From Trichoplax sp. H2 (lineage: Eukaryota; Placozoa; Uniplacotomia; Trichoplacea), in assembly GCA_003344405.1 (NCBI GenBank), contig NOWV01000125.1:1-64000 (forward strand): a stretch of DNA of 64,000 nt. Direction: 5' to 3'. The notes beneath the pieces were generated by a model. That model was not told the DNA's origin and searched no databases. It saw only the letters and a list, made by a program, of their open reading frames with translations. Shown piece by piece: positions 12,901 to 23,883 of the stretch. The translations under genes were made by a program, and so were the position numbers. Every line of letters begins with the position of its first letter. Positions within the stretch are counted from its first letter, which is position 1.

Positions 12901-15900
12901 CTGATCGAATAAAGTTCCCTCTCCTCTGCGATAATCACTTCAGCAAAAACACTTGGTATCGCTTTAATATTAATTCGACATCAATGGTCCTTCCAACAGA
13001 ATGTACTCCTATGCGACGTTGCCAAACTACATTGTCCGGTTGGATGAACGGATCACATCCTTCAAGTAATGTATCACTTTTCCATGAGCTTATAGAATTT
13101 ACTTCAATGGTATTAAAGTTGAGCAAACAACTTAAAATGTTTTTTGACGATGTACTTTTGAAAGAGAATTGAAAGTGTTATTGCTTAGTAATATGTACTG
13201 CTAGCTTCTATCACAGCAATAAATATTCTTTCTTTATGTAATCATGATCGTTATCTAGAACAAGAAGGAATTGTTAGCAGAAAGGCTTGTTTTAGCTATG
13301 CAAATGACTGCTGTTATAAATCCAACAATATTAGGGTCAAAAATTGTTCTAATTACATAGTGTACAACCTTCCCGAGGTGAATTGTAATCCACCTAGTAG
13401 ATACTGCGTCGTAGAAAACAGTAAGTTCCTAATTGAATACCAGAACGGTGATGAGCAAATTCTGATTCTAACATATTGATATATTTATATCGATTAATAT
13501 AGACCTTAATTTGACAATATTTTGAATTTTTTTAGACATATGCAAGGCTGACACATGTTTGAATAATGGTAAATGTTTTACAGTTAATGCTACACATTTT
13601 CATTGCCTGTGTCAAGCTGGCTATACAGGAAAGCAATGTGAGCTTGGTATGTAAAATTTATAACGATCATTTTCCATCTTTAAATTTTTCACGATATATC
13701 ATTGTGCAGTACCAATTAATTTTCTGAAAGATTAATTATAAACTCAAGTGATTTACGCTTGCAATATTATCTTCTTTGTTCTCAATATGAGCATTTCCTT
13801 TTCGCCTAACAGTTATTAATGCCTGCCAATCTAATCCATGCTACGAGGGAACTTGCATTAGTTACATCAATAAGTACGTTTGTAAATGCATGCCAGGGAC
13901 AACGGGAGTAAATTGTAATCAAGGTAGTGCAATTTTCTAAATAAGCAATTAGTAATTGATTTCGGTGTTAAGTGCCGCTTTGCATAACATCAACTAGATC
14001 TTGATGAATGCTCAATTAACAACGGTGGCTGCAGCGATATCTGCGTTAACTTGTATGGAAGTTACGATTGCGAGTGTCCGAAATATAAAATCCTCGCTGA
14101 TGACAGACGTACCTGTAGAGGTATAATTATAAAATTCTATTGCTTTATAGTAATCAAAGGAATTCACAATTTCAAGTACTTAAATATTTTATTGTTACAA
14201 TGAACGAATCTCAAGTATCGATAATCATTTACACGATTAGATCCTTGCGAAATTCGAGCCATAAAATTAAATAATACCGCATCACAGTCTTTAAGCTATA
14301 ATCAGGCTATAAAACTCCATCAAGAATGTCAATCGCATAATTCATGGATTAGTTATTATCATTGGTACAGTGCTGATCAAACAAAACCCTGCACAAGCAT
14401 AGCTAGAAGACTAGGTGTTAAGCAAACAGGTAAAATATTTTCCAAGTGTGAAACAATCACCTTTGGATTTCTCAATCAACCGTATATACAATCTGATTAC
14501 GCGATTAATTTTCAAGCGCTTTCTGTAAGCTTCGTGTTAGGCAATAATGAAGTGTTTCTATAACCGCAAATAGAAGTTTGAAATAATGTTCTTACCGATC
14601 ATATTTTAAAATCGGAAGTGTATTCTTATTATACATGTACTATTTATTTCACTGGCTAATGGAATGCGGACAATCGTAATTTTTGGCCTAATTCTATATA
14701 GTGGTTGTTTTTCCCCAAGTAAAAATAGTTAATATCTAATTAATTGCGAGCTGACGCCTATACAAGTAATCGTTCTGCTTTTAGCAAAAGTTTACTAACG
14801 CAAATCAGCATAGGAACTGTAAAATCTTAATATTGATCTTACCCTAAATTAAGAACAGCATAATAGTAGCACTATTTCAGTTCACTAACTAGATATAATC
14901 ATCTTTCTTAGACAATCAGAGTAATGAACAAATTGAGAGTTTTACGGTATGTATTAAAGCAAACTCTCATTCTTGTGCCCGCAAAGCGATAATTCATGCC
15001 AAAAAGTGTGCAGGTTACACAGTGTACAGAGCCAAGCCAGTGACTGCTTGCTATTTGAATGCTTGCAGCAAAATCCAAGGTAGTTACTAATACTTTATGA
15101 TAACATACAGTAATGCTCCGCCTCATGATTTTTCCTAACTTACAATATTAAATGTTCTGCCGATTGTCAATGTAGACGACTGCTTATCAAATCCATGCCA
15201 TCATGGAGTATGCATCATGAAAGAGACCAGCTTTCAATGCCACTGCGAAGATGGCTATTTTGGACGCTATTGCCAATTAAGTAACCTAAATTACAATATT
15301 TTGAAATGATTGCTGTTTTTATTATTATTACAATTATTTAATCCATCAGTCTTTCATATAATTGTCAAATATAATCGCTAGTGTAGTAATCGATACAAAT
15401 TTTAGCCTCTTGTTTTTCGAATATATCCTTGGGATAGGTGTCTGTCAATCAAATCCTTGCTACAGTGGCCTTTGTCAGCCTACAGCAAATGGATATCGAT
15501 GCCAGTGTTTTAAAGGATTTTATGGAAAGCAATGCGAATTCGGTTAGCTATAGTAGTATAGAGCAAAAGATCAGCATAGAACTGTACCAGGCTGCATAAT
15601 AATGCAGCTCCCTTGAAATTATTCTGTTCGAATATTAAATCTATAATAAAATCGAATAATGGTTACGTAGAGAAAAAGATCAAGTGTTCTAGCAAATACT
15701 ATTATAGTAGAGTTTCATTTTTAAGCAACATAAATATCGATACATGAGTACGATTTATATATGTATTGAACAGACGTATGCAACTCTAATCCTTGCGTAA
15801 ATGGCCATTGCTTATTAAGTCATGGTGGATACCAGTGCATTTGTAATAAAGGATATAACGGTACAAATTGTGAATTAAGTAAGTCTACTTGTTTTTCAAT

Positions 15901-17183
15901 ATAATTTACAACAATGACTAACACCCAATTAGACTTCTTGTCCAATTTTAATCTGCTATTTGTTCTTAATAGAAAAAAATTAAACATTGTGACATGACAA
16001 TATATATGAACGTGACCGTATGCGAAATCGGTCATTTTGCAAACTGCCCATATTTTTCTATCATTTGCAGGTATATGTAACAGCCACAGGAATCCTTGCC
16101 TTCATGGAAGCTGCGTTATTAAGAGTGATGGCGGCTATCGATGCAACTGCTTTTCTCAATATACTGGAGCTCATTGTGAAATTGGTAGGTGGCTTTATGT
16201 TTCAATTTATGTAAAGATGTTAACTACGCAACTGGAAATGAACAACCGGTAGTAGTTTGTAATCATTTTTTCACTTTCTAAATAATCCTTTAACCACTAA
16301 TACTTGATGAAAGATGATATGGTATAAACTTCTTCTGATTTAAGGAAAATGTTCATCAATTATACTAAATTTGATCAGTTCTATTACTGAGATCGCTTAC
16401 CTAGCGCATAAGTAGCATCATTCTTTGCTAATCAATCACTACCTTTCTATTTTAGAACAATGTTCAATGAGCTTTAAATCTTGCTTAGATATAGCTAGAA
16501 ATAAGACCGTAACGCCACGTAATGGATTATACCGTGTTTATTATACCAGAGCATGCTTAGTCAACGCTTATTTGCCGAGGATTTGGTGGATTTATTGCGA
16601 TTTTACGTCTGAGCCCGGTTATGCATGGACATTAATTGAATCATTTTCACGCTATCAACGATATAACCCAAACATTAATCTTGCATTTCGATATAGCAGT
16701 GGTGTTAATAATGGAGCAAGGCGAGGTAGCAATTGGTCCTATTTTCGCCTAAGCTTAGCTCAAATGCATTACAGCTATGAGCAAGATCGCCTATTAACTT
16801 CACCAATGTGGCGCGCAACTTGCAATTATAACCCTGAAAACCCACACCGATATTATTCAAATCACCCTTTCGATTATATGCGTGGTTACTTTGATCAATT
16901 TAATATCTTAAGCTATACTGGCCAAGGCAAATGTCGTCTTGTTGATTACATTAATATTCATGGCCATCAATGTAGTAACTGTTTACGAGCATTTTGGGCA
17001 GACAGCGGAACTCACCTCCACACTAAATATTCTACAAAATTATGTTGTATTGGCAGGCAATGCTACAGCAGTACAACTGGAAATGAAGATAATTTTGGCT
17101 ATTATCAATACTATAATCCCATATTTTCATGTAGCAGTAGCCCACAAAGTACTACCAATTGGTGGATTGGTGGTAAAATTTAA
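6300..17183 (+). CDS. Multidomain secreted protein: 5 D8C, EGF and cbEGF modules, fibrinogen-like C-terminus
   Basis: Twenty-four exons were read: 6300-6512, 6744-6908, 8034-8258, 8660-8824, 8939-9046, 10061-10171, 10253-10375, 10499-10711, 10995-11153, 11558-11662, 12243-12353, 12531-12653, 12853-13065, 13259-13420, 13536-13646, 13813-13923, 13998-14120, 14241-~14429, 14912-15079, 15176-15280, 15438-15542, 15774-15878, 16071-16184 and 16456-17183. All resolved junctions are phase 1. Module order is D8C-D8C, then three rounds of EGF-EGF-cbEGF-D8C, then four EGF and a fibrinogen/intelectin-like end. D8C is the eight-cysteine domain of uromodulin, GP2 and OIT3. No transmembrane segment is present, so a secreted matrix, mucus or recognition role is likely (inference). 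The first exon and signal peptide are not identified: 6300 starts inside the protein. The donor of exon 14241 is uncertain. The stop is TAA at 17181-17183. Confidence 0.75.
7225..7905. repeat. Intronic tandem triplication, ~217-232-bp period
   Basis: Three diverged copies lie in the intron between D8C modules 1 and 2. Each contains ACTAGTTATCAT (at 7288, 7505 and 7737), followed by an AAGTGATA/ATGCGATA block, a GAATTAAC block, a CTCAA/CTCAGTAT block, a TCTAGTT(CA/TA)A block and a closing AAGTTA(T/C)CATAT. The spacing is 217 and 232 bp. No open frame is conserved, so this is local slippage or unequal exchange rather than a duplicated exon. Confidence 0.65.
8034..8824 (+). CDS. D8C module 2 (two exons)
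   Basis: Exon 8034-8258 encodes [21 protein letters not shown] and H-P-T-G. Exon 8660-8824 encodes R-K-V-C-F, C-C-Y-K-K, I-Q-V-K-N-C and S-R-Y-C-S. All eight expected cysteines are present. It is adjacent to D8C module 1 with no EGF between them, unlike the later modules. Confidence 0.8.
8939..10375 (+). CDS. EGF, EGF and calcium-binding EGF modules (round 1)
   Basis: Exon 8939-9046 is an EGF (N-P-N-P-C then N-Y-N-G-R-S-C). Exon 10061-10171 is an EGF (S-N-P-C-I-H-G then G-Y-T-G-T-D-C). Exon 10253-10375 starts D-I-D-E-C and has the N-S-Y-G-N-Y-S-C spacing of a calcium-binding EGF. The 1 kb intron 9047-10060 holds a degenerate D8C half-exon and a tandem duplication. This EGF-EGF-cbEGF trio recurs at 11558-12653 and 13536-14120. 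Confidence 0.8.
9281..9414 (+). pseudogene. Degenerate D8C first-half exon with in-frame stop
   Basis: Inside the intron after the EGF exon at 8939-9046, the frame through 9291 reads Y-P-C-K-L-R, then TAG, then Y-D-H-I-L-K and L-S-N-D-I-L, a lone C and N-Y-S-N-G, ending at a good GTAAGC donor at 9415. The P-C, Y-D-x-x-L and following cysteine spacing match the first half of the D8C exon at 8034-8258. The W-Y-R-F and C-G-T half is missing. I read it as an eroded relic of another D8C module; chance similarity is possible. Confidence 0.35.
9484..9845. repeat. Intronic tandem duplication, ~216-bp period, two copies
   Basis: GATTATTAAGCATAAGAA at 9484 recurs as GATTATTAAACATAAGAA at 9700. Both are followed by an AGTA(T/C)TGATA(C/T)TGAG block, a TACAGTAAT(A/G)TATATTTATACC block, a TTTTTGGAAA block and a (T/A)GATTCTAA or CATTCTAA end. 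The copies are quite similar. They lie in the same intron as the degenerate D8C exon. Confidence 0.65.
10499..11153 (+). CDS. D8C module 3 (two exons)
   Basis: Exon 10499-10711 has D-P-C-K-N, a C-D pair, W-Y-R-F-N-G-G and [12 protein letters not shown]. Exon 10995-11153 has G-T-V-C-F, I-K-I-K-N-C and Q-R-Y-C. The usual C-G-T is C-E-T here and the C-C pair has become R-C-Q, so two of the standard positions differ from modules 1 and 2. Confidence 0.78.
11558..12653 (+). CDS. EGF, EGF and calcium-binding EGF modules (round 2)
   Basis: Exon 11558-11662 (S-N-P-C-L-N-G to G-Y-T-G-L-Y-C), exon 12243-12353 (C-D-R-K-P-C to G-F-K-G-I-N-C) and exon 12531-12653 ([19 protein letters not shown]). The last has the calcium-binding consensus. 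A tandem duplication fills most of the intron between the first two exons. Confidence 0.8.
11785..12222. repeat. Intronic tandem duplication, ~217-bp period, two copies
   Basis: GCTAAATTAATTA at 11844 recurs at 12061 within matching context: a GCTATTGATAT/ACTATTGACAT block before it, and after it a CTAGAGT block, a TTTTTACCT block, a CGTTATTA block, a TGTGTATCTTCT block and an AAAATGCTAATAAAC block. The second copy ends just before the EGF exon at 12243, so the duplication reaches close to the acceptor without duplicating the exon. Confidence 0.65.
12853..13420 (+). CDS. D8C module 4 (two exons)
   Basis: Exon 12853-13065 encodes D-P-C-N-N-Y, S-R-x-[21 protein letters not shown] and H-P-S. 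Exon 13259-13420 encodes [28 protein letters not shown] and R-Y-C. The G of C-G-T is replaced by Q but the cysteines are conserved. Junctions are phase 1. Confidence 0.8.
13536..14120 (+). CDS. EGF, EGF and calcium-binding EGF modules (round 3)
   Basis: Exon 13536-13646 (C-L-N-N-G-K-C to G-Y-T-G-K-Q-C), exon 13813-13923 (S-N-P-C-Y-E-G to T-T-G-V-N-C) and exon 13998-14120 ([20 protein letters not shown]). The third is again a calcium-binding EGF placed directly before a D8C-type module. Introns here are short, about 70-170 bp. Confidence 0.8.
14241..15079 (+). CDS. Divergent D8C-like module 5 (two exons)
   Basis: Exon 14241 begins D-P-C-E-I and carries a H-W-Y-S core where other modules have W-Y-R-F. 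Exon 14912-15079 has F-T-V-C-I, an [10 protein letters not shown] stretch and A-C-Y-L-N-A-C, matching the second D8C half but without C-C. The donor of the first exon is unclear. GTAAAA after 14429 keeps phase 1 but drops a downstream C-E-T-I-T-F-G-F-L stretch that resembles the standard C-G-T-x-P-G-W-L. GTAAGC at 14525 keeps that stretch but is phase 0 and does not match the next exon. The module is degenerating or specialised. Confidence 0.55.
15176..16184 (+). CDS. Four EGF modules before the C-terminal domain
   Basis: Exons 15176-15280, 15438-15542, 15774-15878 and 16071-16184 each encode one EGF of the short C-x-S-N-P-C-x-x-G-x-C type with a G-Y/F-x-G-x-x-C end. None has the calcium-binding start. 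They act as a stalk before the fibrinogen-like end. All junctions are phase 1. Confidence 0.8.
16456..17183 (+). CDS. Fibrinogen/intelectin-like C-terminal domain (last exon)
   Basis: The last exon starts E-Q-C-S-M, then C-L-D-I-A about 7 residues later, G-L-Y-R-V-Y-Y, and [18 protein letters not shown]. This is the N-terminal signature of fibrinogen-related domains (C-D-M-x-T-x-G-G-G-W-T). Further on come a W-R-A-T-C segment and a C-C-I-G-R-Q-C cluster, closer to intelectins than to classical fibrinogen domains. At about 240 residues it is close to full length. Intelectin and FReD domains bind carbohydrates or other surface ligands; whether this one does cannot be read. It ends in a TAA stop without a membrane anchor. 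Confidence 0.65.
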
Positions 17184-17717
17184 TGGATCAAATAAGTGAT
17201 TAATTTTATTGAACATTCTTCCACTCTATTAAATTGAAGCTATCAGTATTGCAGTTTATACTGATGATCGTATATTCTGCGGTTCGAGGTAGCTTTAAGA
17301 TTTCAAGAAGTTATCAGCTAAAACATTATCGAAATTTGAAACTTTTTTTTAAATGTGACTTTATTTTCCTTACCTTGTCATTCGTGGTATTAAATTTAAA
17401 TTCGAATTGCGATGATCTAAATATTATTCTACATTGTGAAACTCTTTGCGTCTAAAAGCTGTTTAGCTAATTATTTGTTAACTGGCAATTAATGCTAGCA
17501 CCAAATAATGATAACTAATTTCTTTACGTTTCTGTTAACAGTTCTTAACTATAAACATAACTGTGATTTTTAATGATGTACTAGTGAAATTAATTTCCAA
17601 TAAAAAATAGACTTTGTTCGTATTTGTTATATTTTAAGAGTATATTGTTATCGCATCCTTAATCTAGGTTTCTATAAACTTAGTGTTACTAGGGTCTTAA
17701 AATTACGTTTAGATCAG

Positions 17718-18220
17718 TTCTAAAACTATCATCTTTTAATTTCTTGACACTAAATGGCAGGAAATAAATAATCTATTTCTACTTTTTGTAACTGATTTAT
17801 TATTTTTAACTTATGTATTACGTAACTGCCAGATCACTAATACAAATTTAGCTTGCATGTCCAGCAACTGATGGTAATAATCGCTTCCAAAAATTATCAT
17901 CTTTTAATTTTTTGACATTAAATGGTAATAAATATATAATCTATTTATAATTTCTACGATCGGTCTGTTATTTTCACTTATATATTGCTTAACTACTAGA
18001 TCAATGATGCAAACTCAACTTGCATGCTCAACGAGTGATGGTATTCATTGTATCCTAAAATTATCATCATTCTATTTTTGACACTAAATGGTAGAATGCA
18101 TATAATCTATTTATACTTCCTGCTATCGATTCATTATTTTTACTAATTTATTGGCTACAAGATCAATGACATAAACTCGATTTTGTATGCCCAAAAACTG
18201 ATAGTAACAGTAAAATCGCA
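17718..18220. repeat. Tandem triplication, ~168-bp period
   Basis: Three copies start at about 17718, 17886 and 18053. Each carries TATCATC (17727, 17895, 18062), a TTGACA(C/T)TAAATGG block, an ATAATCTATTT block, a TTATT/GTTATTTT block, an AGATCA(C/A)T block and an (A/G)(A/C)TGATGGTA-like end. The period is 168 then 167 bp, unusually regular for such diverged copies. It lies downstream of the last exon of the D8C gene. Confidence 0.7.
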
Positions 18221-21200
18221 AGTGATTAGTTATAATTGATTAAATAATACAGAATACTCTGATCTATTATTACTTTTGAGAGGAGTATAGCAGACTATTA
18301 TTGCTTCAGATATGCGCTAACAAATATTAGAACAGTACCGGTATATGATTTATATGAGTTTTAACTCAGAAGGAGCTGAGGTGTAAAGCATCTCAGTGTG
18401 ACGGAACCAAGTTGCTTTATTAAACTTAATTTAATTCTCTAATATGTATTAGTGAACTGATTTGATTGCTGTGATTTCGAATCCAGGTTCGAAACGGAGG
18501 AAGGAGTAGTGTTACGGCTGGTGTTTTACCGTAAATAATATTTTGTCTATTAAGCTTTTAGAAAACTGGTTAAAGGTAGAACTAAAGGATTAGCATAGAA
18601 AGTATGTGTTAAAATTAAGACGGAGAATTTAATACTTAAACTTGTTTCCTGTTAGACCTTAGTGTTAAGACCAAATAAATGGATGGTATCAGTTAGCGTA
18701 ATATTTTAATTAACATTCTCTACAGCTTATGCTATATATTAAATGAATTGCTCTAGAAAATAATATCTGACTTATTAATTTATTAATTAACTTTTCCTTA
18801 CACATAAATCTGTAAATAGCGTACAAAAGTATATGAGCTCGTTCTACGTCCTGAGTTAGAGCAGCCGTTCCTTTATGATTTATTACTACTGCTAGACATT
18901 ACTATAGTAAAGTACATTTACTTCAAGTTAACCGAGCAGTGGTATTACTGTGTAGAAGTAGTTGGTCTTTATTCAGTAAATCTACGAAGTTAGTTGGAGA
19001 TAGTTAAACTACTGCCGTATTTTCTGAAGAAAATTTACACGTAGGAATTCAATAATTTAAATGAGCTGATTTCTACCTTAACATTCATTTTCTCTTTTAT
19101 TGCTACAAAAGTTAAGTGAGTCACGACAAAATTTTTACACCTTTTCATTTCATGTTAATTAGTCTTACTTGCTATTTGCCTAAAGTTACGACAGGACCGT
19201 AAATTACTTATTTCTGAATCCATATCGTTATGGTATAATTCAGACCTAATGCTTATATAGTAAAAAGTTTCTCAAATAACTTTGTAGGTGTTCGTTTGAA
19301 GACGGTATGAATAAGATTACTTCTACAGGACTACGATCAAAATATACGAAAGTTGTCATCAGATATCCAAGCCTAAGTACCGTCGCTAATAATTAGGCTG
19401 TTGCAATAAAGATTCCTTTCCATCTCCCGCTGGCGATTTGATTAAATAAATAAATTAACACGCGTTTATTCAGAATTTAATTTTAATCTTTTTATAAGGT
19501 TAATGATAAATCTTCATCACTACGACTACAAAGTCAATTTTGCAACATCTTCCATAGTATGCCTTTGATTTAACACCTGCTACTCGTCTATGTATGCTAT
19601 TCTTTTTATGTCGCTACTTTAAATATTATATGGCTACCATATTCTAAGCTGCCAAAGAGTAAAGTTTATGGACTAACAATTATATTAAAGTCGATTTCTG
19701 CATATCATCTGCTTTAATGAATTTAACTCTAAATAGAAAGCAGCATCTACGGATACTGACTGTATTGCTGTTGCGATTGAGGCTGTATCCTATGTGTTAG
19801 GGTTATACTGCTGCAATGGGTTGTACATATCTTATTCTAAAAATGGATTGTTAAAAATTATAATGTTAGCATGCACATATTTCAAACGTATGCTCACTGA
19901 AGAAGACAAACAGAGAGCTCATTTTGAAAGATCATGAGTCGCGTTATGAACTTATTTTGTAAATGGATAGCATATAAGTTTGCAGTATACCAGTAAATAA
20001 CTGAAAAGTGAATTGAGCTAACTCGGTCATTAATCTGATCCAATCATTCTCTTAATTCCACTGCATTCACAAATATCTTATAATAATATTAGAATCGAGT
20101 AAAAAACGACAAAAATGAAAAGTTCAAGGGTGACTTAGCTCTGAACGTATGAAATCTAGCTATAAGAAATTTCAGTTATAAAATTCTGACGCAAATCTGT
20201 TGATCACAGTAAATAAACATGTTGATTTATGTCAACAAGAAATCGATCAATGTCCAACTTTGATCGGGCTCCGCCACAAAGATTCCATTATTGCAACTTC
20301 TACTCGCTATTAGATTATGCTATATAATCTTACCTAAATTATTATCGTATAAAATCACTCATCCAGCTTTCTGATATAGGTAAAACCAATACTATACCAG
20401 TAATTTCTAAATTTTTAGCTTTCAAAATTAACAAATAAGGCTAAATATCTCTAAAAAAATTTCGGTCAAGTAACCTGAGCTATTTGTATACCGGTGTTCA
20501 AAAATTTTTAATCACGGTACGGCTCTTATACGTGTTATTTATTCATTCTTGCAATTGTTTCAGCATAGAAGCATGTTGCAGATTCAACAAAGATACTTTA
20601 TCTCAATTTATTTTTTATCCCAATAATAATAATATATCAAAAATGTCAATAAAAGGCCAATATTGGTCATATCAGTGAGATATTTAACAACGTCATAAGC
20701 TACTAATTTGAAATGCAGATTCATTAAGCAAACCAGCTAGCTCATAGTCCACAACCCCAGCTAATCGAACTGATTAAAAAATTTTGCTTGATCGCAGCAA
20801 TATACCAATAGCGCTCTTCATCAGTTCAAGCTTGGTCATTTGAATTAAAGATCTTAGCAATTGATGTAATTCCAGAAAATGACATCGTTAAGGCTAATGC
20901 AAGCTTTTACGCTTGTTTATATATTCACGGTAACGATCGAAGCGTTAAAACTCTTTTTATTGTCGTATAAAGACCTAATAAATACATGATGAATTAAAAT
21001 TTGGCTTGCGATTGCTATTTAAAATGTACTAATCCACTTTGTAAATTTGTGCGTAGATCCTTCATGTACTTGTCCTCGGCCAAGGTAAGATGCCTTATTA
21101 GCTTTGACCTTTATAGCTAGATATGATCCTGAAATTTGATACTATTTCCGTTATTATTTCCATCACATTAATAGTACACTTACCCTCATCGAAGGATTCC

Positions 21201-22116
21201 AATTAATCAAATAACTTAGTCTTCTACAACACGTACTATAGGAAAAAATGATGATGATTATACTCTTAATCAGAATTTATTGTTTTAATTCATTCTTATA
21301 ATATAACCTAACACTAATGTAACGAATCAATTTCTACTTAATTATTAGTATTTCTTACCATTCAATCTGCAATGTAGCTACTTATCGTTAACTACCTTAA
21401 AAAATATCCGACAGAAGGTTCTATCATCAGGTTAAAAGTTTTAATTGCTCTTAACTTGGGAGAACTAATAAATAGAGTTTCAAAGTCATTTTATCGCTGG
21501 CATCTGGATCATTTTCCTTATAGTTTACTTAATTCCTCGCTGGAATGAACTAAAATAGTTCGATTTCCGTTACTTTACTGAGATTTCTGCGATCTCATTG
21601 AATCAAAAAATGGCACACCTACATGCAATGATTATATGGTAGTTCACACGATGGTAGTTTGCCATTATTAGAAATGTGATTCAGCTTTTCAATTGTTAGT
21701 CCAATTTTTAACCATAGTGTCAACTACTTGTTATAAGATTATATGTTAAAATCATTTATGAACACTCATATTTGAACAAAATAACTCGTTTCAGATTTGA
21801 ATCACATTTAATCTACAATATTAATCCTTTCTAGACGAGATAATTTAATGATAAATTCTTTTTCTTTATAACTTCAATCATATCTTTAGTGTGGTATCGC
21901 AAATTCATGCGCCTGAGCTAAGATTAATTTTCCATTCAGCGTATCTCCTTTATAGTTTTGCAATTTTTAGTACTTTCTATGATCACTTTACGCTATTTAA
22001 GCAATTTCTATCGAGAACACTATCGGCTTGAAAATCATAATTACGCACTTATTACATCCTTTGAAATTAATTTCATGCTTTAAAAGCATTTGACACTATG
22101 ATATAGCCGGACAAGA

Positions 22117-22679
22117 AATTTCAAAATTTGTGAAAAGAATTAGAACTTTGTAAGATCTCTATACAAAGATGATCTACACATTGCTCTGCTTTAGCCGAAT
22201 ACAAATACAAATATTAGAAAAATTTCTAGACAGAGCTACTAGAATAACCTAAAATTGTCTATCGACGTACTTTTCGTAGCATATGCAGCTACAATCAGTA
22301 TAGCAATATTCTACCTAATTTTACAATTATACAGCGGATCATCTGTAATCCAAAATGTTAATTACTACTGTACACTAGAGTGCAGTAGTTACGTAGAAGT
22401 TATTCTTCCTACCACACTACAGTACGATGATTTAATCATATCCTAATATATGAATTACATACTTGCACCTATTTTAAGCTTTGGCTTCAATAGTATGACC
22501 TAATACGGTACTGTATATGGTATATGGTCATCTGCACTCGAATAAGAATCCACAGTTACGTTCTATGGCTATGGGGTACTAAATAAGAGTATACCTTAGG
22601 ATAAATATAGAAATCTAAGCTGCCGTGCACCATTCTAATCATGACTAGTTAATAATTTTTAATCTAATACTAAGTTACA
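22117..22679. repeat. Dispersed repeat, copy 2 of 2
   Basis: Same-orientation counterpart of 4665-5197, about 17.5 kb away. Both copies lie in the long gap upstream of a D8C-containing gene. This copy has a 63-codon open frame at 22255-22446, but copy 1 has stops and indels across the same part, so I do not call it a gene. Its position supports either an old element inserted twice or a segmental duplication of the gene with its upstream gap. Confidence 0.5.
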
Positions 22680-23883
22680 GATACTAAGACTCGTCCATCA
22701 TTACTTAAGAGCTGAGTGCTCATTTCTGTACTAACAATTATAAGTAGTCATATCGAACTTAAGTATCACCTTAATTTAAATTAATTTATTAGCTCATTTA
22801 CATTAAATTTTCGAAGTTCAGTTTGTCCTAATCGTTATGTGACCATGATGCTCCTGACTCTGAATTAGTTAGCTGCTACAATAACCTGATAAAGGAATTG
22901 ATTTATTTCGGTGAGATTTGATAAAAAGATTTCTTTAAAATCAATATCATACATAATTCGTAAGGATTCTTCCTTATAAAAATAGATCTTGTCAAAATAA
23001 ATGAAATAGCTACGTATAAATAAGCAACAATCCAACTGATAGATCTATCTATGAGATATAAAGAAACTTAAAAGAAGATAAATTTTGAGATGCAAATACA
23101 ACATTAAAAATTAATGTTGGTATTTCTACCAACAAATTATCAGTATTGCATATCTGAACGAAAAAATCAAAAGTCTAAGTATAACGAGTTAAATTAGAAG
23201 CAGCTTTACTTTATGGGGAAGAGAAGTGGTGAAAGCTGACAATCTTATCATACAGTCTTGTAGACATTATTAGAAGGATGTATTCATGGTCCTTATTAAC
23301 ACTTTATATAGAAAAACAATACAGTAGTGCCATTGCTCAATATCTACATTAAATATATGTTAAGAGATTTATTTCGGTCTAAATCAAGTTCAAATCGGAA
23401 ATATTTGTCCAATCTATCTGTCACCTATTTCCATTTGTCATTAAAATAATTCAATCTATAAAGTTTCTTCATCTTTAGAAGAAATCTACACACAGTTTTG
23501 TTGAGATTCTATAAATTTTAACCGAAGGACGCAGCCACATCGATTAGGAATAGGCCTTGTACATTGTTCGATTCGAATTACTCTATTCCATAAGTAGAAT
23601 TGCTTTTATATTAATTTCAGTATTTCTAAATCCTATACCATAACTAATAAAGTAGTATAACAATTTTTTTTTCGGAATTTATTTTCTCTTATTATTGCTC
23701 CACTCCAGTATCATCTACTTAAATTTGAATACTTAAGGGGTATACAACTTTTTCTTTGAAAAGCCAAACTTAAAATAAAATCAGTACTTTTGTAGTTACA
23801 GTGATATCGCATTATTTGGATAGCATATGGTCTCTAAAATAAATACCGCTACTGATGATAAAGTGATAAATCTATCTTGGTAG

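Larger units (their letters stand above)
17184..23883. other. Non-coding interval between the two matrix genes
   Basis: In 6.7 kb I find no exon I can support. An AATAAA at 17599 could be a polyadenylation signal for the upstream gene, about 420 bp after its stop. The interval holds a three-copy tandem repeat (17718-18220) and one copy of a dispersed repeat (22117-22679). The first exon and signal peptide of the downstream gene should be here but were not identified. The open frame at 20484-20678 has a hydrophobic start but no phase-1 donor. Confidence 0.55.

Noticed and set aside
18361-18530. tRNA B-box-like GGTTCGAAA suggesting a SINE
   Set aside because: No matching A box at a proper distance, no poly-A tail and no second copy in the window.
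20484-20678. Open frame with a signal-peptide-like start upstream of the second matrix gene
   Set aside because: It has no phase-1 donor to match the first EGF exon and no similarity to known modules; AT-rich DNA can give such hydrophobic frames by chance.
22255-22446. 63-codon frame with a hydrophobic segment
   Set aside because: It lies inside the dispersed repeat; the other copy (4665-5197) has stops and indels over the same part.
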